Shown here one piece after another: positions 42,040-62,224 of a stretch of DNA of 64,000 nucleotides. A model generated the notes under the pieces. It was not told the DNA's origin and did not search any database. It saw only the letters and a list, made by a program, of their open reading frames with translations. Source of the stretch: Alligator mississippiensis (taxonomy: Eukaryota; Chordata; Crocodylia; Alligatoridae); the NCBI RefSeq assembly GCF_030867095.1, contig NC_081835.1:40221892-40285891 (forward strand). Reading direction: 5' to 3'. A program made the position numbers and the translations under genes. Within the stretch, counting starts at the first letter, position 1, and every line of letters starts with the position of its first letter.

Positions 42040-44797
42040 AACACACAGTTTCTGCTGCTCCCACTTTTCTGTCTCCTATTGTTGTCCTAAGTTTTCAAAG
42101 TAGCAAGATCCTTGCAGCAGACTCATCCTCCTCCATTTAGGGAGGTCCTGGGTGGTAGTCTCCCATGACTTGATGTTGATGTCATATTTTTTCAAGTGGG
42201 CCTTCAGGACATCCTTGAAGCACTGTCTCTGCCCTGTTCTTGAGCATACACCTTGACTGAGCTGGGAGAACAAAACTTTCTTTAGGAGTCTGGAGTCAGA
42301 CACCTGGATGACATGGCTGGCCCAGCAAAGTTAATGTAATCAGTGCCTCAGTGCTCATGGCGTTTGCTTGTGAGAGGACAATATTGTTGGTGTGTCTATC
42401 TTCCCACTGGATTCAAAGGATTTTCCATAGGAATGTTGATGGTACTTCCCCAGCAACTTGAGATGTCTCCTGTACGTCATCCACATCTCAGTTCTGTACA
42501 GTTAGGTGGAGATCATGAGTGCTTGATAAACTAGTAAGCTTGGTTTCAGATCTGATGTTGCAATCTTTGAATACCCATTTCCTCAGGCATCTGAAGGCTA
42601 CACTTGCACATTTGAGGCAATATTAGATTTTGTCAGTGTCAGCCTTCTGGAAGAGTTGGCATCCAAGGTACAGGAAGTACTCAACGTTCTTCAGTCTCAC
42701 CGTGAATCTGAATTACTATAACTGGGGGCTGCTCATTAAGAGCTTGTTGATGGAGGACCTTAGTCTTCTCAATGCTAAGCATCTGTCCCATTTGCTTGTA
42801 TGCCTCAGTAAACAAGTCAACAATTACCTGAAGGTCTGCTTCCACATGAGCACACACTGTATAACATCATCAGTGTACTGGAGCTTGATAACTAAGGTCA
42901 GGGTGGTCTTGGTTTTGGCTCAGAGTCAGCTGAGATTAAAAAGCTTGCCATCCATTCGGTAGTTTAGCTCCACTCTGGCTGGTGGCTTATTGGTGGTCAG
43001 ATGTAGCATCACAGTAAGAAATATCAAGAAGAGTGTTGGAGCAATGATGCAGCCTTACATAAATACTGTCTTAACCTCTAAGGCAGCAGTTCCCAATCTG
43101 TGGTCCAGGTACTACCAGCAGTATGCAGACAACCTGTCAGTGGTACATGTTAACAGATTTATTATAATTACTTTATATGACAAAAATGTGCTGGAGGTAC
43201 TTAAGGTTGTATCATTTGAAGTTGGTCGTGTGCAATCTGTCAGAGTTTGGGAACCACTGCTCTAAGGGATCTGTGATAGATCTGTTACTGAAAACCACCA
43301 CTTGCATACTGTCATGGAGCAGACAAAGAATGGTGATGAATACTGGTGCACATGCATACTTTAGAAGGATCCTCCACAGAGCTTCTGAGTTAACAGTCGA
43401 AGGTTTTTGTGAGGTCAAAGAAAGCCATGTAGAGAGATTTATGTTGTTGCCGGCATTTTTCCTGCAGCCGGTAAGCTGTGGAGATCATGTCAGTCATGCC
43501 TCTTGATGTCCTAAACCCACACTGAGATTCTGGAAGAAACTCTTCAGCAAGTGGAATGAGACAGTTCAGGAGGGTTCTCACAATAATCTTTCCTGTGGTG
43601 GACAGCAAGGCAATCCCACTATGAATTTCCACAGTTGAATCCATCTCATTTCTTGAAGATTGTCAGGATCATGTCATCCCTGAGGTTATCTGGGATTTTC
43701 CTCGTCATTCCAGATGCTTATGACGAGGACATGGAACTGCAATGTGAGCTCCTCTCCCCCCTGCTTGAAGATTTTGGCAGGGATTCCATCAGCTCCAGAT
43801 GCCTTGTCATTCTTCATCTGCTTGGTGGATTTCCTCACCTCATAAAGAGTTGGAGGGATTCCAAGACTGTCTCTGACTGGGTGTTATGGGATGGACTTGA
43901 GAATACTCTCATCAACAACAGTCTCTCAGTTGAGAAGGTCTTCAAAATGATCCTTCCAATGGGTGTTGATGGCTCCCCTTTCCTTGATCAGGTCTCCTCC
44001 ATCCTTAGATCTCAAGGGGTTTGGTCCTAGAGTGCTCAGACCACAGATTGCTCTGGTGGCACAAAAAAACCTGCACATATTGTGGATGTCAGTAAGATGT
44101 TGAATCTCCATCATCTTGTCCTCCCATCATCTGTTCTTCATCTTGTGGGTCCTCCTTTGGACCTCTGCCTTGGCTTGTTGGTCATTCAATTTCTTTTGCT
44201 TAGAGCTGGTGTCATTCTGCCAAGCACAAAAGGTCTGGGCTTACAGTCAATCAACTCTTGGATCTCCCAGTCATTCTGATCAAATCAGTCTTCAGGTTTT
44301 CTGGTAGAGAATCCAAGTCTCTTCACAGGCACTGATGAGGGTGGACTTGAAGACACCCCAAGCACTGCCTAAATCCTCCCATTGTTGTTGATTGTAATTT
44401 GCCAGTTTTTCATTGAGGCACTGTGGAAGAGGACTTGCTTGATTGGGTCCTTGTGTCCTTCGATGTTGATCTTCCATCAACATTGCTTCTGCTGCAGGCA
44501 TCATTTGGGAGCCATTTTAAGTTGACATAACCAAGCAAATGAGTCGGCTATCAGTCCAATAATTGTCAGCATAACTTGGGTGATGGGGACATCTTTGCAA
44601 TCCTGGGCACAAACAATGACATAGCCAATCTGGTGCCAATGCTTAGATCACAGGGGTTACCATGATGTCTTGTGCCTGTTTCTCTAGTAAAACAGGGTGT
44701 TGGTGATGGTGAGTCCACGTTCAGTATATTAGGCAAGAAGAGGCTGCCATGTTCCCACTCCTTCCTTATCATTCCTTGGTTCTGTTCCAGAGGTTTC
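42040..44797 (-). mobile_element. Non-CR1 LINE relic (RTE-like), main part
   Basis: The minus strand shows GIALLSTTGKIIVRTLLNCL, ESQCGFRTSRGMTDMI and LQEKCRQQHKSLYMAFFDLT then KTFDC (motif A with F for A). Nearer the 3' end are FSQLSQGVCSRTGQRQCFKD and LKKYDINIKSWETTTQDLPK, a tail typical of RTE/F52C9.6-like elements. Frames are broken throughout. A short hAT-like element sits at 43084-43259 and a CR1 splits the upstream side. Confidence 0.7.
43084..43259. mobile_element. 176-bp hAT-like MITE with perfect 8-bp duplication
   Basis: Ends are CAGCAGTTCCCAATCTG and, inverted, CAGTGGTTCCCAAACTC. CTCTAAGG flanks it exactly on both sides (43076-43083, 43260-43267). It lies inside the RTE-like LINE, so it is younger than that LINE. 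Confidence 0.9.
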
Positions 44798-45428
44798 ACA
44801 GATTCATAGACATTAGGGCTGGAAGGGACCTCAAAAGATCTTTGAGTCCAGCCCCCTGCTCCAGAGGCAGGAAGTCAGCTGGGGTCATAGGATCCCAGCA
44901 AGATAAACATCCAAATGTCCCTTAAAGGCGTTCAAAATAGGTGCTTGAACCACCTCCAGCAGCAGTCTACTCCAAACCTTGGGGGATCAGACAGTAAAGA
45001 AGTTCTTCCTTACATCCAGCCTGAAACGGTCATGGAGGAGTTTGTGACTGTTCAATCTTGTCATCCCTTGGGGCACTCTGGTGAATGAACATTCCCCCAG
45101 ATCCTGGTAAACACCCCTGATAAACTTATAGGCACAGCCACCAGATCAACCCTGAGCCTATACTTTTCCAGGCTGAAATGTCCCACAGCTCTCAGCCTCT
45201 CATCATAAGGTCTGTTTTCCTGACCTATGATCATGCGCGTGGCTTTCCTCTGGACTCTCTCAAGCTTCTTCACATCCTTTTTGAATTGTGGAACCCAAAA
45301 CTGGACGTAGTACTCCAGCTGCGGCCTCACCAAGGCCGAGTACAATGGGAGAATGACATCCTGTGATTTGCTTGAGAAGCATCTATGGATGCAAGCCAGC
45401 ATTTTGCTTGCTTTACTAGCCGCAGTAT
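44798..45428 (-). mobile_element. CR1 LINE, 5'-truncated, inside the RTE-like LINE
   Basis: The 3' end at 44798 (CACAGATTCATAGACATTAG) is followed by the C-terminal ORF2 region: LACIHRCFSSKSQDVILPLY, LEYYVQFW and KKDVKKLERVQRKATRM. It breaks off at about 45428 after an ASKA-type segment. RTE-like sequence continues on either side. Confidence 0.88.
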
Positions 45429-45990
45429 CAAATCATCACATCACAGTTTGAGTCTCTTCCAACTCTGGCATTGAAATCGCAAGCAGAATAAGTCTGTTTT
45501 CCTCCAGAACATGAAAAAGCACTTAGGCAAGGTTTGCATCAATTTCCTCCTTGGTTTTGTTGGTGGCATCAAGATGGGGCATACACACTAATAACAGGGG
45601 CGTAGTGGCTCACCACCAATTTAAGACAGAATCCTGAAGTACTCATTAATTGCGACAGAGAACTCGTTGGGTTGATTTGAGTTCATTCTTAATGGCAAAA
45701 CCAACTCCATAAAGTAAGCATTCTCATTCCTGCTTACCCTTTCAAAAGAGGGTATAGCCACCTCCGTGTTCTTTGAGCTGCCCAGCTCCCACTTGTTGGG
45801 TCTCATTCTGTGCAGCAATGTTAATGTGTCATCTGAAGTCTTGAGCCATGATGGGGCGGTGCTCAGTGTATTCACTCCATGAGGGTCTTGATGTTCTGGG
45901 TCCTGAAACTGATTGCATGTCTTGGTTGATTTCAACTACAGTAAAGGTGATCTCACTGGACACTGTTATCCAGTCAGGAACAAGGTAGGC
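45429..45990 (-). mobile_element. Non-CR1 LINE relic (RTE-like), endonuclease part
   Basis: The minus strand reads VSVCPILMPPTKPRRK-like and AISMPELEETQ-like wording near 45450-45600, and a 104-codon frame to 45621 with LLHRMRPNKWELGSSKNTEV. Its position and orientation fit the 5' part of the LINE at 42040-44797. Confidence 0.5.
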
Positions 45991-46271
45991 ATCTTTTCTA
46001 GCCCCTTCCCATGTGGGATGAGCACAGCAGATCCTGAAGAGGGCTGCTCAGTCACAGTTACAGTTGCTGCACTCTTGCCTCATCCAAGTGCTAGACAACT
46101 CTCTTGTAACTGCTACCTTTGTGCCAGTTCAGGACTAAGAGCTTCCAGGCATCACAATCCTGCTCCCATCACTAGCTGGTCACTGAAGGGCTTGAAAAAT
46201 GTGGTAGAAAAGCCATTTTCATGGAAAACACTTGTGCGTGATTTCTTTTATCATGGAGTTGCTGCACATTA

Positions 46272-46950
46272 GCTTCATTAGATTAAGGTCCCATTCTGTA
46301 AAGAACCACGTGCAAGCTGACATGCAAAAGTTTCTCCCCAATAAAACAAATCACACATAAGCATCTTCCATGAAAACCCTGCCCTGGGCCCTGTCAGTGC
46401 AAACCCCACGCTCCCACCCTGCTGTTGCTGTGCTCCGCACACCCACTCGCTGCTCCTTCCCCCCACCTTCCACAGCCATTTCCACACTCCTCCTCCCCAC
46501 CCCCGGCCAGCTGCTCCAGCACCACGTGGTTCCCGGCTGCAGTGCCAGGACCACAGAAGGCAGCCCAACCCAGCTGGGCCTGGCCCTGGCAACCGGGTTG
46601 ATCAGTTGCGGTCCTTCCCTGCCTCCCTCCCCCCTCCTTCTTATCTGTATTTCCCTCCAGCACAGGGAGACGGGAACAGCCCCAGGGTCCCAGGTCAGAA
46701 GCCTCTAGTAGGCAGAGGCTTCTAGTTGGGCCTGGGGGTAGAGTGGGGCCGAGCTGGCCTTGCTGCTCAGGGCTGCTTAATTCTGTCATCAGCTCCCCCT
46801 GGGTCCTACTGCCCCTGGCTCCTGTCATCTTTGACAGGCTGCCAGAGGCAGATAAATAATAATTTTCTAAATTTTTAGAAGCCCCATGGGCTGGATAGAA
46901 TGGCCTGGCAGGCCAGATCCAGCCCGCGGGCCATATTTTGCTCACCCCTG
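46272..46950. mobile_element. hAT-like element, right end and GC-rich core
   Basis: The right end reads, inverted, CAGGGGTGAGCAAAATATGG followed by CCCGCGGGCTGGATC, a family-1 terminus. The preceding AATAATTTTCTAAATTTT text parallels the element ending at 55378. The left border is uncertain. Confidence 0.6.
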
Positions 46951-47389
46951 GGCTGGTGTCTTGTGTCTCTAAAGACCAAATGGTCCAAAGTTTATGGTAA
47001 CACATGAAAGGGCCACATTTCTAGAGGCATTCAGAGCCTGAACGCAGGACTTCCAGTGTATGGAACCATAAACTCCAGCATGGACATTTACCCAAGTACA
47101 GAACTTTTTATACTACCATCACCACAACAGCAGTAGCAGCAGCAGAAGCCCTTGCCCCAGGTCGCTTGAAGATTTCCAGTAAGGAAGCTCCAATAGCACA
47201 CTATTGAATTTGTGATGAAATTCACTCCTACTTTATTTTATTTATGTGGTCATTGCAATGTTATTCAGGCATGATGGTGGGTGTTGCTGCAATTACAGCA
47301 AATTGTCACCGCTTATTTTTTCTCAATAGGAGCCCTGCCAGAAAGCAGATTTTCAGAAAATGCACAAAGAGGGTAGACTAGAAACGCAT

Positions 47390-47730
47390 AGGACGGTCAC
47401 TGGTTTTATAGGCAAGAAAGTACTTTTAGATCAAGTCTGAAACTCCATACATCACAGGCCCCTAAATATCATACAGACTAGGATCATTCCCTGTATCTGA
47501 CTAAAGCACATCTTCCAGAAAGGCATTCAACTCACACAATTAACAAGTCTTTTGGTACACAGTACTTTAAGTACCTATGCACTGCAACAAAATCACCTCT
47601 TCTTTGATAAATTAGCAGAACTGAGCCCTTCAAGACTAGAAGGCATTTTCTCAAAACCTAAAATCATTCTCGTGGTGCTTTTCTGTGCCCTCTCCAATTT
47701 TTCAATACCCTTTAAAAATGTGGTCACTAG
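47390..47730 (-). mobile_element. Old CR1 LINE fragment
   Basis: Plus-strand text GCACATCTTCCAGAAAGGCA, CAAAATCACCTCTTC and TGCTTTTCTGTGCCCTCTCC matches diverged CR1 3' wording read from the minus strand. No frame survives. Confidence 0.55.
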
Positions 47731-48335
47731 AATTAGATATCAAGATAGTAATCATATCAGTAATGTGATAGCCAGAGATTAGTCACCAGGTTCTACCTGC
47801 TCACTACTTCCCTTGACATACATGTGAGGGTCACTTAGTACAGCATTGGACTGGGGCTTCATGCCGAGTTACTTGTCCGTTATGCTCCCTACTCTGTGTT
47901 TGTATGAACTGTGGGTGATTGCAACAAATGGGGTGATTTGTCAACAGAAAGGGACTGCTAGAGTAGGTGCCTTCACTCGTCAGTAGTTCCCAACTGGCAA
48001 CTTTAGACACCTGGGTTTTAGATTCGAGCTCTACATACAAGGCCCCGCTCCAATAAACTGAAGGCGTCCAAGAGCCACAGAGGAATTTCGCGTATGTGGC
48101 TCGGGCTGCAGGCAGACCATGTCTACGAGCGCTGATGGACCGACGGCTGCATCTCGACAGCCCGCCTGCCCCAAAGAGTCCCTTGCAGCCGCCCGGTCCC
48201 TGCCCTTCCCGGACAGCCGCAAACCCAACACAGGCTTCACCGCCGGCGGCCTCAGCATCCCGCGACAAGCACCTCCCGCCATCGCGGCTCCGCAGGCTGC
48301 TCCCGCGAGGGAGATGTAGGCCGCGCCGCACCTAC

Positions 48336-48358
48336 CGCTCGCGCTCACAAGAGTTGAA
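48336..48358 (-). other. FANCD2: FANCD2 non-coding 5' exon, putative
   Basis: On the minus strand the CpG-rich sequence holds a consensus-like donor (GAGCG then GTAGGT) with its GT at 48335-48334. Coding exon 1 has an upstream acceptor, so a non-coding first exon is required. This donor sits at the right place in the CpG island. The transcription start, and so the 5' end given, is a guess. Confidence 0.45.
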
Positions 48359-48449
48359 TTTCCCGCCAGGTCGTGGCTGCTGTCGCGTTATGATGACGCA
48401 GTTCCTGGTACGTTCGAGAAGGCGCCGAGCTCTGCGCTCTTCCCGGAAG

Positions 48450-48498
48450 TGGAGGGGGGTGGCCGGGGTTCTTGACTACGCGGAGCGTGCTGTGGCGG
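48450..48498 (+). other. EMC3: EMC3 non-coding 5' exon, putative
   Basis: EMC3's start-codon exon has an upstream acceptor, so a leader exon is expected. GGCGG followed by GTATGT at 48499 is a plausible donor just downstream of the ETS-type site. A GTGAGT at about 48700 is an alternative. The left border is arbitrary. Confidence 0.35.
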
Positions 48499-49020
48499 GT
48501 ATGTGGGGAGCTGGCTTGGGACGGGCTGCAGCTAGCATCAGACTTCGTGAGGAGGATGGAGGCTGCGGGGCGGGGCTTGGGGTCCCGTCGGCCTGGAGGT
48601 GGAAGCTGTGCCTCGGAGCTGCCTGTGCTCACGGTCGCGGGGGGGCGGAGCTGTCTGTCTTGCTCCGCGGGGTTGTTAGTCTTGGGCCCAGGCTGCCGGC
48701 GTGAGTGGTGCGCTGTGCCCACCGCATCCGCAGGCTCTAGCGCCCGGAGCTAAGTAGCACTTTCCTTATCTTCACGTCTTGCGCGAACTGCTTGTGTTTG
48801 TTTTCTTCCCGAGGGGAAAGAGCATTCAAAACGGGCCAGTTAACAAGTAGTGACCAACACAGAATAAATGCTGTGGGAAAACAAGACAGGTTGCAGTGCA
48901 GTTCCACTATGTTGGGAAGCGGAGCCAGCCCAGAATCTTTATCAGAATATGCTGTTTTTTTTAGTGAAAATGCACCTTTTATTTTGTATGCAAATAATAC
49001 CACATTCTTCCAAAAGGTAA

Positions 49021-58259
<9,239 letters not shown>

Positions 58260-59440
58260 GTAAGCATCCAAATTGTATTTCCTGCCCCCTTTCAGTAACA
58301 TTCTTCAGGCATTAAACATCAGAGCTTTTCTACGTCTGCTTAAAAGTGGACTAAAATAATGGATTGAGCGTGACTTGTCTTGACAAGACCCATCAGATCT
58401 TTTCTTTTTGTCAAATGGAGAGCGAATTAAGCCTCTCTACACTTGTCACAATAAGTACCACCCTGTCCAACCTGAGAAATCCCTCCAAGTTCCCCTTCCC
58501 AGGACCAATTGTCCCATCGCAAAGATGGGGGGGAAGATGGAGAGGACATGGAGCAGGATATTCATCTCAAATTGCTGGAGACCTATGTCTTCATTTCAGA
58601 GCTGGTGCAAAGTATAAACAAACTTTGAGTGATGTGCTGACACAGTTTTACAGTGTTAGTCCTGTGACATTACATTATTATGTTTCATTGTGCAGATGTC
58701 ACTAGGTTGACATTCCTTTGCACAACATAAAGTGCTAGGCATATATTGCACAATTGCACTCTGCAGGATTTTCCATACATACAGTTGTTGCCTAAAGTTT
58801 TGTTTTAGGTAGTGGGCAAAGGGAGATTCTTGATACAGCCACAAACACTTAGTCTGGTCAGGATATTGACTTTATTGCATATGTAAGTAAACAATACAGT
58901 TTTTAAAAAAAACAAAATAAATCACACTTACATAGCCTTGATGTCAGAGCAGGCCCTGAGAGTTGATCAGGCTCCAAGGATGTTCTGGGATTCATGCACA
59001 CCAAGTTGTCATCTTGGCCACAAGTCTGGCCGGTGTCTTCATCCTTTGTCTTTCCATATATATACAGTTCTGTTTTCTGTTCATGCTTCTGCAGTACTTT
59101 TCCACTTTTTTTGTTACCAACATTACTTAGGACCTTTCCTCGACTTCATTTTGTCGTACTCGTGCTCACAACCTGTGATGGCTTGTGACTGGTCTGCCTA
59201 CAAATAGCTATAACCATAATATTTTCATACATAGCATTCTATTTTGCTGATACGGCAGTCACCATGACTTGACTCAGGGTCACTGTGTGCCTCATACAGC
59301 CATCTGGCTGCACAGTGACAGGGAAGAGGGATGCTTCTAAAATAGTAAATCTGACCATGAAATACAAACACTGACAGGGTCTGCCAGAACCTGAAGTTCT
59401 GGGGGACCTGAACTTAGCACCTGAATAGCACCTAAAGTTA
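58260..59440. other. EMC3 intron after the fourth coding exon
   Basis: I searched for the next EMC3 segment (following GFVTTK) and did not find it here. No clear repeat. Confidence 0.4.
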
Positions 59441-59447
59441 CTTCACA

Positions 59448-59900
59448 GAATCATAGAAAATTAGGGTTGCAGACATTGCTGACTTGTATCCATATTATTG
59501 TCCACTGTAACACCCAAGTCCTTTTCTGCAGAACTGCTGCTTAGCCGGCCAGTCCCCAGGCGGTAGCGGTGCATGGATTGCCCCCCTCAGTTATCAGGCT
59601 ATGTCCATCTGTTGGCCTTGTTGTGCTAGACAGCCTGTCTGCTTCCAGAGCTATGAGAAGCTTTGTGTGTGTTATACCCAAGTGTCCTAGAAATCCAATT
59701 AATCCCTCCTGCCCATCTTGACCCCTTATAATGTATATGTCTATACCTATAAGCCAGTTCCCAAACACAACCTTTAAATACTGTTTCAAAGCCCCCTCCT
59801 TGAAGGCTCGACACCTTCACAACATACTGGAGCTTGTTGGCATCACCTGGAATGTTTATGACATTTGTGGGGAAGACCTGCACCAGTCATCCCGGGGAAA
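59448..59900 (-). mobile_element. Old CR1 LINE fragment
   Basis: CAGAATCATAGAAAATTAGG at the left is a 3' CR1 tail. TGTAACACCCAAGTCCTTTT and TAGCCGGCCAGTCCCCA then give the region that encodes the DLGV-type segment in intact CR1, read from the minus strand. Confidence 0.6.
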
Positions 59901-61100
59901 AGTATGATGGCATTTGTGGTCAGGGGCTCCAATGGGCTGAACGCTGTGATGAACCCTTAACCATTGCTTAAATGTTGCCCATACCCCCTCTAACTCGGTG
60001 TCTTGCCTCAGCATTCCCTAGCCCAGCAACTAAGTTTTAGCCATTTAGGTTTAAATAAGCTTCCCATACTGGGACTGGGGAATGTATGGCCTGAGATGCC
60101 TACCAAACCTTTTACTCAGCATTTCAGGTAGCATGTCGCTGTGCAGTCAGTGTCTTATCTGATTGTCAGAATGGCTATTCAGATCAGAAAAACATCTCCT
60201 GGTCAGAATCTCTGGAGATCAGACATGTCCTTGGCAATTTTATCCCTCCTGTACACTGGGCAATGCTTTCTTGTTGTCTTAACTGCATGCTTGGTGTCAT
60301 TGTAGCACTACCAGTGCCCCTCCATTCTGTAAAAGGCTAGAGAAATGCCAAGGGTTAGGCCTTTCCCAATTGGCCACGGAAACCAGGCATGATGTTTGCA
60401 CGGGAAGGACCAGTTTTGGTCTTCCTCAGGATCCGATCGCATAATTTTACACTGTGTTCCCATGTTACATACTACTTCTACTATACAAGCTAAAATGCAT
60501 ATCTAGCACAAACAAAACAAAAAAGAAGAAAAGAAAAGAAAAAAAAACAGAAATGATGACAATTAATCAATCAATCCAGCCTTCTCGATCTTTGGCATGG
60601 CTGTGGGGCCTTGGAGGTGATGCTCTGCATGACGCACCATTTCTTGTAGCCACTCTGCAGGTATTTCATAGCCTATTAAGAAGCTTTACTTTACATTTTA
60701 TAGTCTAGCACAGTTGATATCACAATCACTTACAGTAATAGCATTTTACAAACACAACAAAACAATCACATAACACACTCAAGTTTGATTCCTCTTTGTA
60801 CCCAGCAGACTTCATGATGCTTCAGTGGTGGTTCCATTCTGCAAAACACAAAGACAAAAAGGGAGGGGCTCACCTGTCTTGGTTACCTTACTCACTTGGT
60901 ACACTGTGGCTGGCTTTCCTTGTCCTATAGCCATGCTGGCGCTCATCCAAAAATTTCCCATCCTTGTACCTTGCAGAGGCTGCTTTTACAGCAGTGCTCT
61001 CCTTTCAAAGTGAGCTAGAGTTTTAAGGTGCCCTGTACTCGCCCCAGCCCTTTCCCCACGGTGGTTAATGTGGCATTTTGCAGAGCCTACCCCGCTACAG
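59901..61100. other. EMC3 intron, with an A-rich tract
   Basis: A run of AAGAAAAG-type units lies at 60515-60550. Otherwise no feature was recognised. Confidence 0.35.
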
Positions 61101-61789
61101 GTAGCTCCACCCCACTAACCACACCCAGGAGGGTGGCAGTTTCAGGTTATACCCAGGACCAAACTTCACTCTCCTGCTCTGGTCTTCTTCGCTCCTCATG
61201 TGCACAGTCTCTCACTTCCGGGCTTCCTGGCCCCTCCTCGGGCCAGTTGAGAACACAGGCTTCCAGCTCTGGCAGCTTTAACAGTGGTCTTTTCTCTGTG
61301 TCCCTTCTCTGGACTGCCAAATCATTTGGTCTTATAGGGCCCTGCAGACCCTTCATCAGATCTTTTTCTCTCTCCCTCCTGGTCCCTCCCTTTCCCTCCT
61401 TGCGGTCCCTCCTTCTCTTCCTTGAAGGGGGTCCTCATCCCCCAGGAAGGGTCCCCAAGGCCACCATGGACCGAGGGCATACCAGCAGCCCATCTCATGC
61501 ACCCCACTGGAGGGGGGCTATGGGCCTCGGCATCCCACCTCCAGACTGCTGACACCTAAGAGAGAGAGCCTCAGAGTGGACCCTGTATCCTGACCAGATG
61601 TACTTTGACTCTGATGACAGCTCTAGGATTGGTAGATATAGAATTGCTAGATTGTTTGTATTGTTGCTCTTCTGCTATCACTCTGTATCGATAAATTTGC
61701 TTGTTATCGAATGGAAAGGTTGTGGTTGGTCTGAGGGTTGTGCTTCCCTGGAACAAAGATATAAGGGCTGGGTCCTAAATCCAGTGCCA
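61101..61789. repeat. Unclassified interspersed repeat, related to 60-360
   Basis: GGGCCAGTTGAGAACACAGG, CTCTGGCAG and GTGGTCTTTTCTC parallel 190-260 of the window. The end (ATAAGGGCTGGGTCCTAAAT, 61760-61780) would fit the end of an LTR-like unit, but no pair of LTRs or coding domain is visible. Confidence 0.3.
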
Positions 61790-62220
61790 ACAATGACAAC
61801 CATGTCCCGTGTACGCACAGCCTCTGCCCATTCTAGAGAACTCCAGATTGAGCTCCTCCCCCGTGTTTGGTAGTCTGTAGTATCCTACAGTTAGGTCTCT
61901 CTCACCACACCGTAGTTTGACCCAGAGGGGTTTAAGCCACTCTTTGGAGCCAATGTCAGCCTCCAAGGAGGTGTACTGCTCCCTCACATAGAGAGCTACA
62001 CCTCCACCTTTCTTCCCTACTCGATCCCTTCTGTGCAGTGTGTAGCCCTCTGTGGCCATGTTCCAGTCATGTGTGGTATACCACCAGGTCTCTGTGATCC
62101 CTACTAGATCGTAATGCCCACTGGAGAGTAGGAGGGCTAGCTCCTCCTGCTTGTTCCCCATGCTTCTGGCATCAGTGTACAGGCACCTGAGTCCTCCAAT
62201 TGAGACCCTTGATTTCCTGT
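61790..62220 (-). mobile_element. CR1 LINE endonuclease fragment
   Basis: The minus-strand frame from 62161 reads MGNKQEELALLLSSGHYDLV, GITETWWYTTHDWN, RRDRVGKKGGGVALYVREQY then LTVGYYRLPNTGEELNLEFS and stops at about 61790. Only the N-terminal half of the endonuclease is present, with no reverse transcriptase or 3' end on its downstream side. Confidence 0.85.
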
Positions 62221-62224
62221 CACA

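Larger units (their letters stand above)
48040..48760. promoter_or_regulatory. CpG island, probable bidirectional FANCD2/EMC3 promoter
   Basis: This interval is GC-rich and CpG-dense and does not resemble the surrounding transposon-derived sequence. It lies between the diverging FANCD2 and EMC3 genes. Motifs are TTTCCCGCC (E2F type, 48359-48367), TGACGCA (CRE-like, 48394-48400) and CCGGAAGTG (ETS type, 48443-48451). There is no TATA box. E2F control suits an S-phase repair gene, and ETS sites are common in bidirectional housekeeping promoters. Start sites are inferred. Confidence 0.75.

Noticed and set aside
46394-47005. 203-codon minus-strand frame
   Set aside because: Falls in a hAT-like element and its GC-rich core; no domain visible.
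48031-48704. Frames of 105-202 codons in the CpG island
   Set aside because: High GC removes stop codons. These frames overlap the promoter and leader exons and show no conserved domain.
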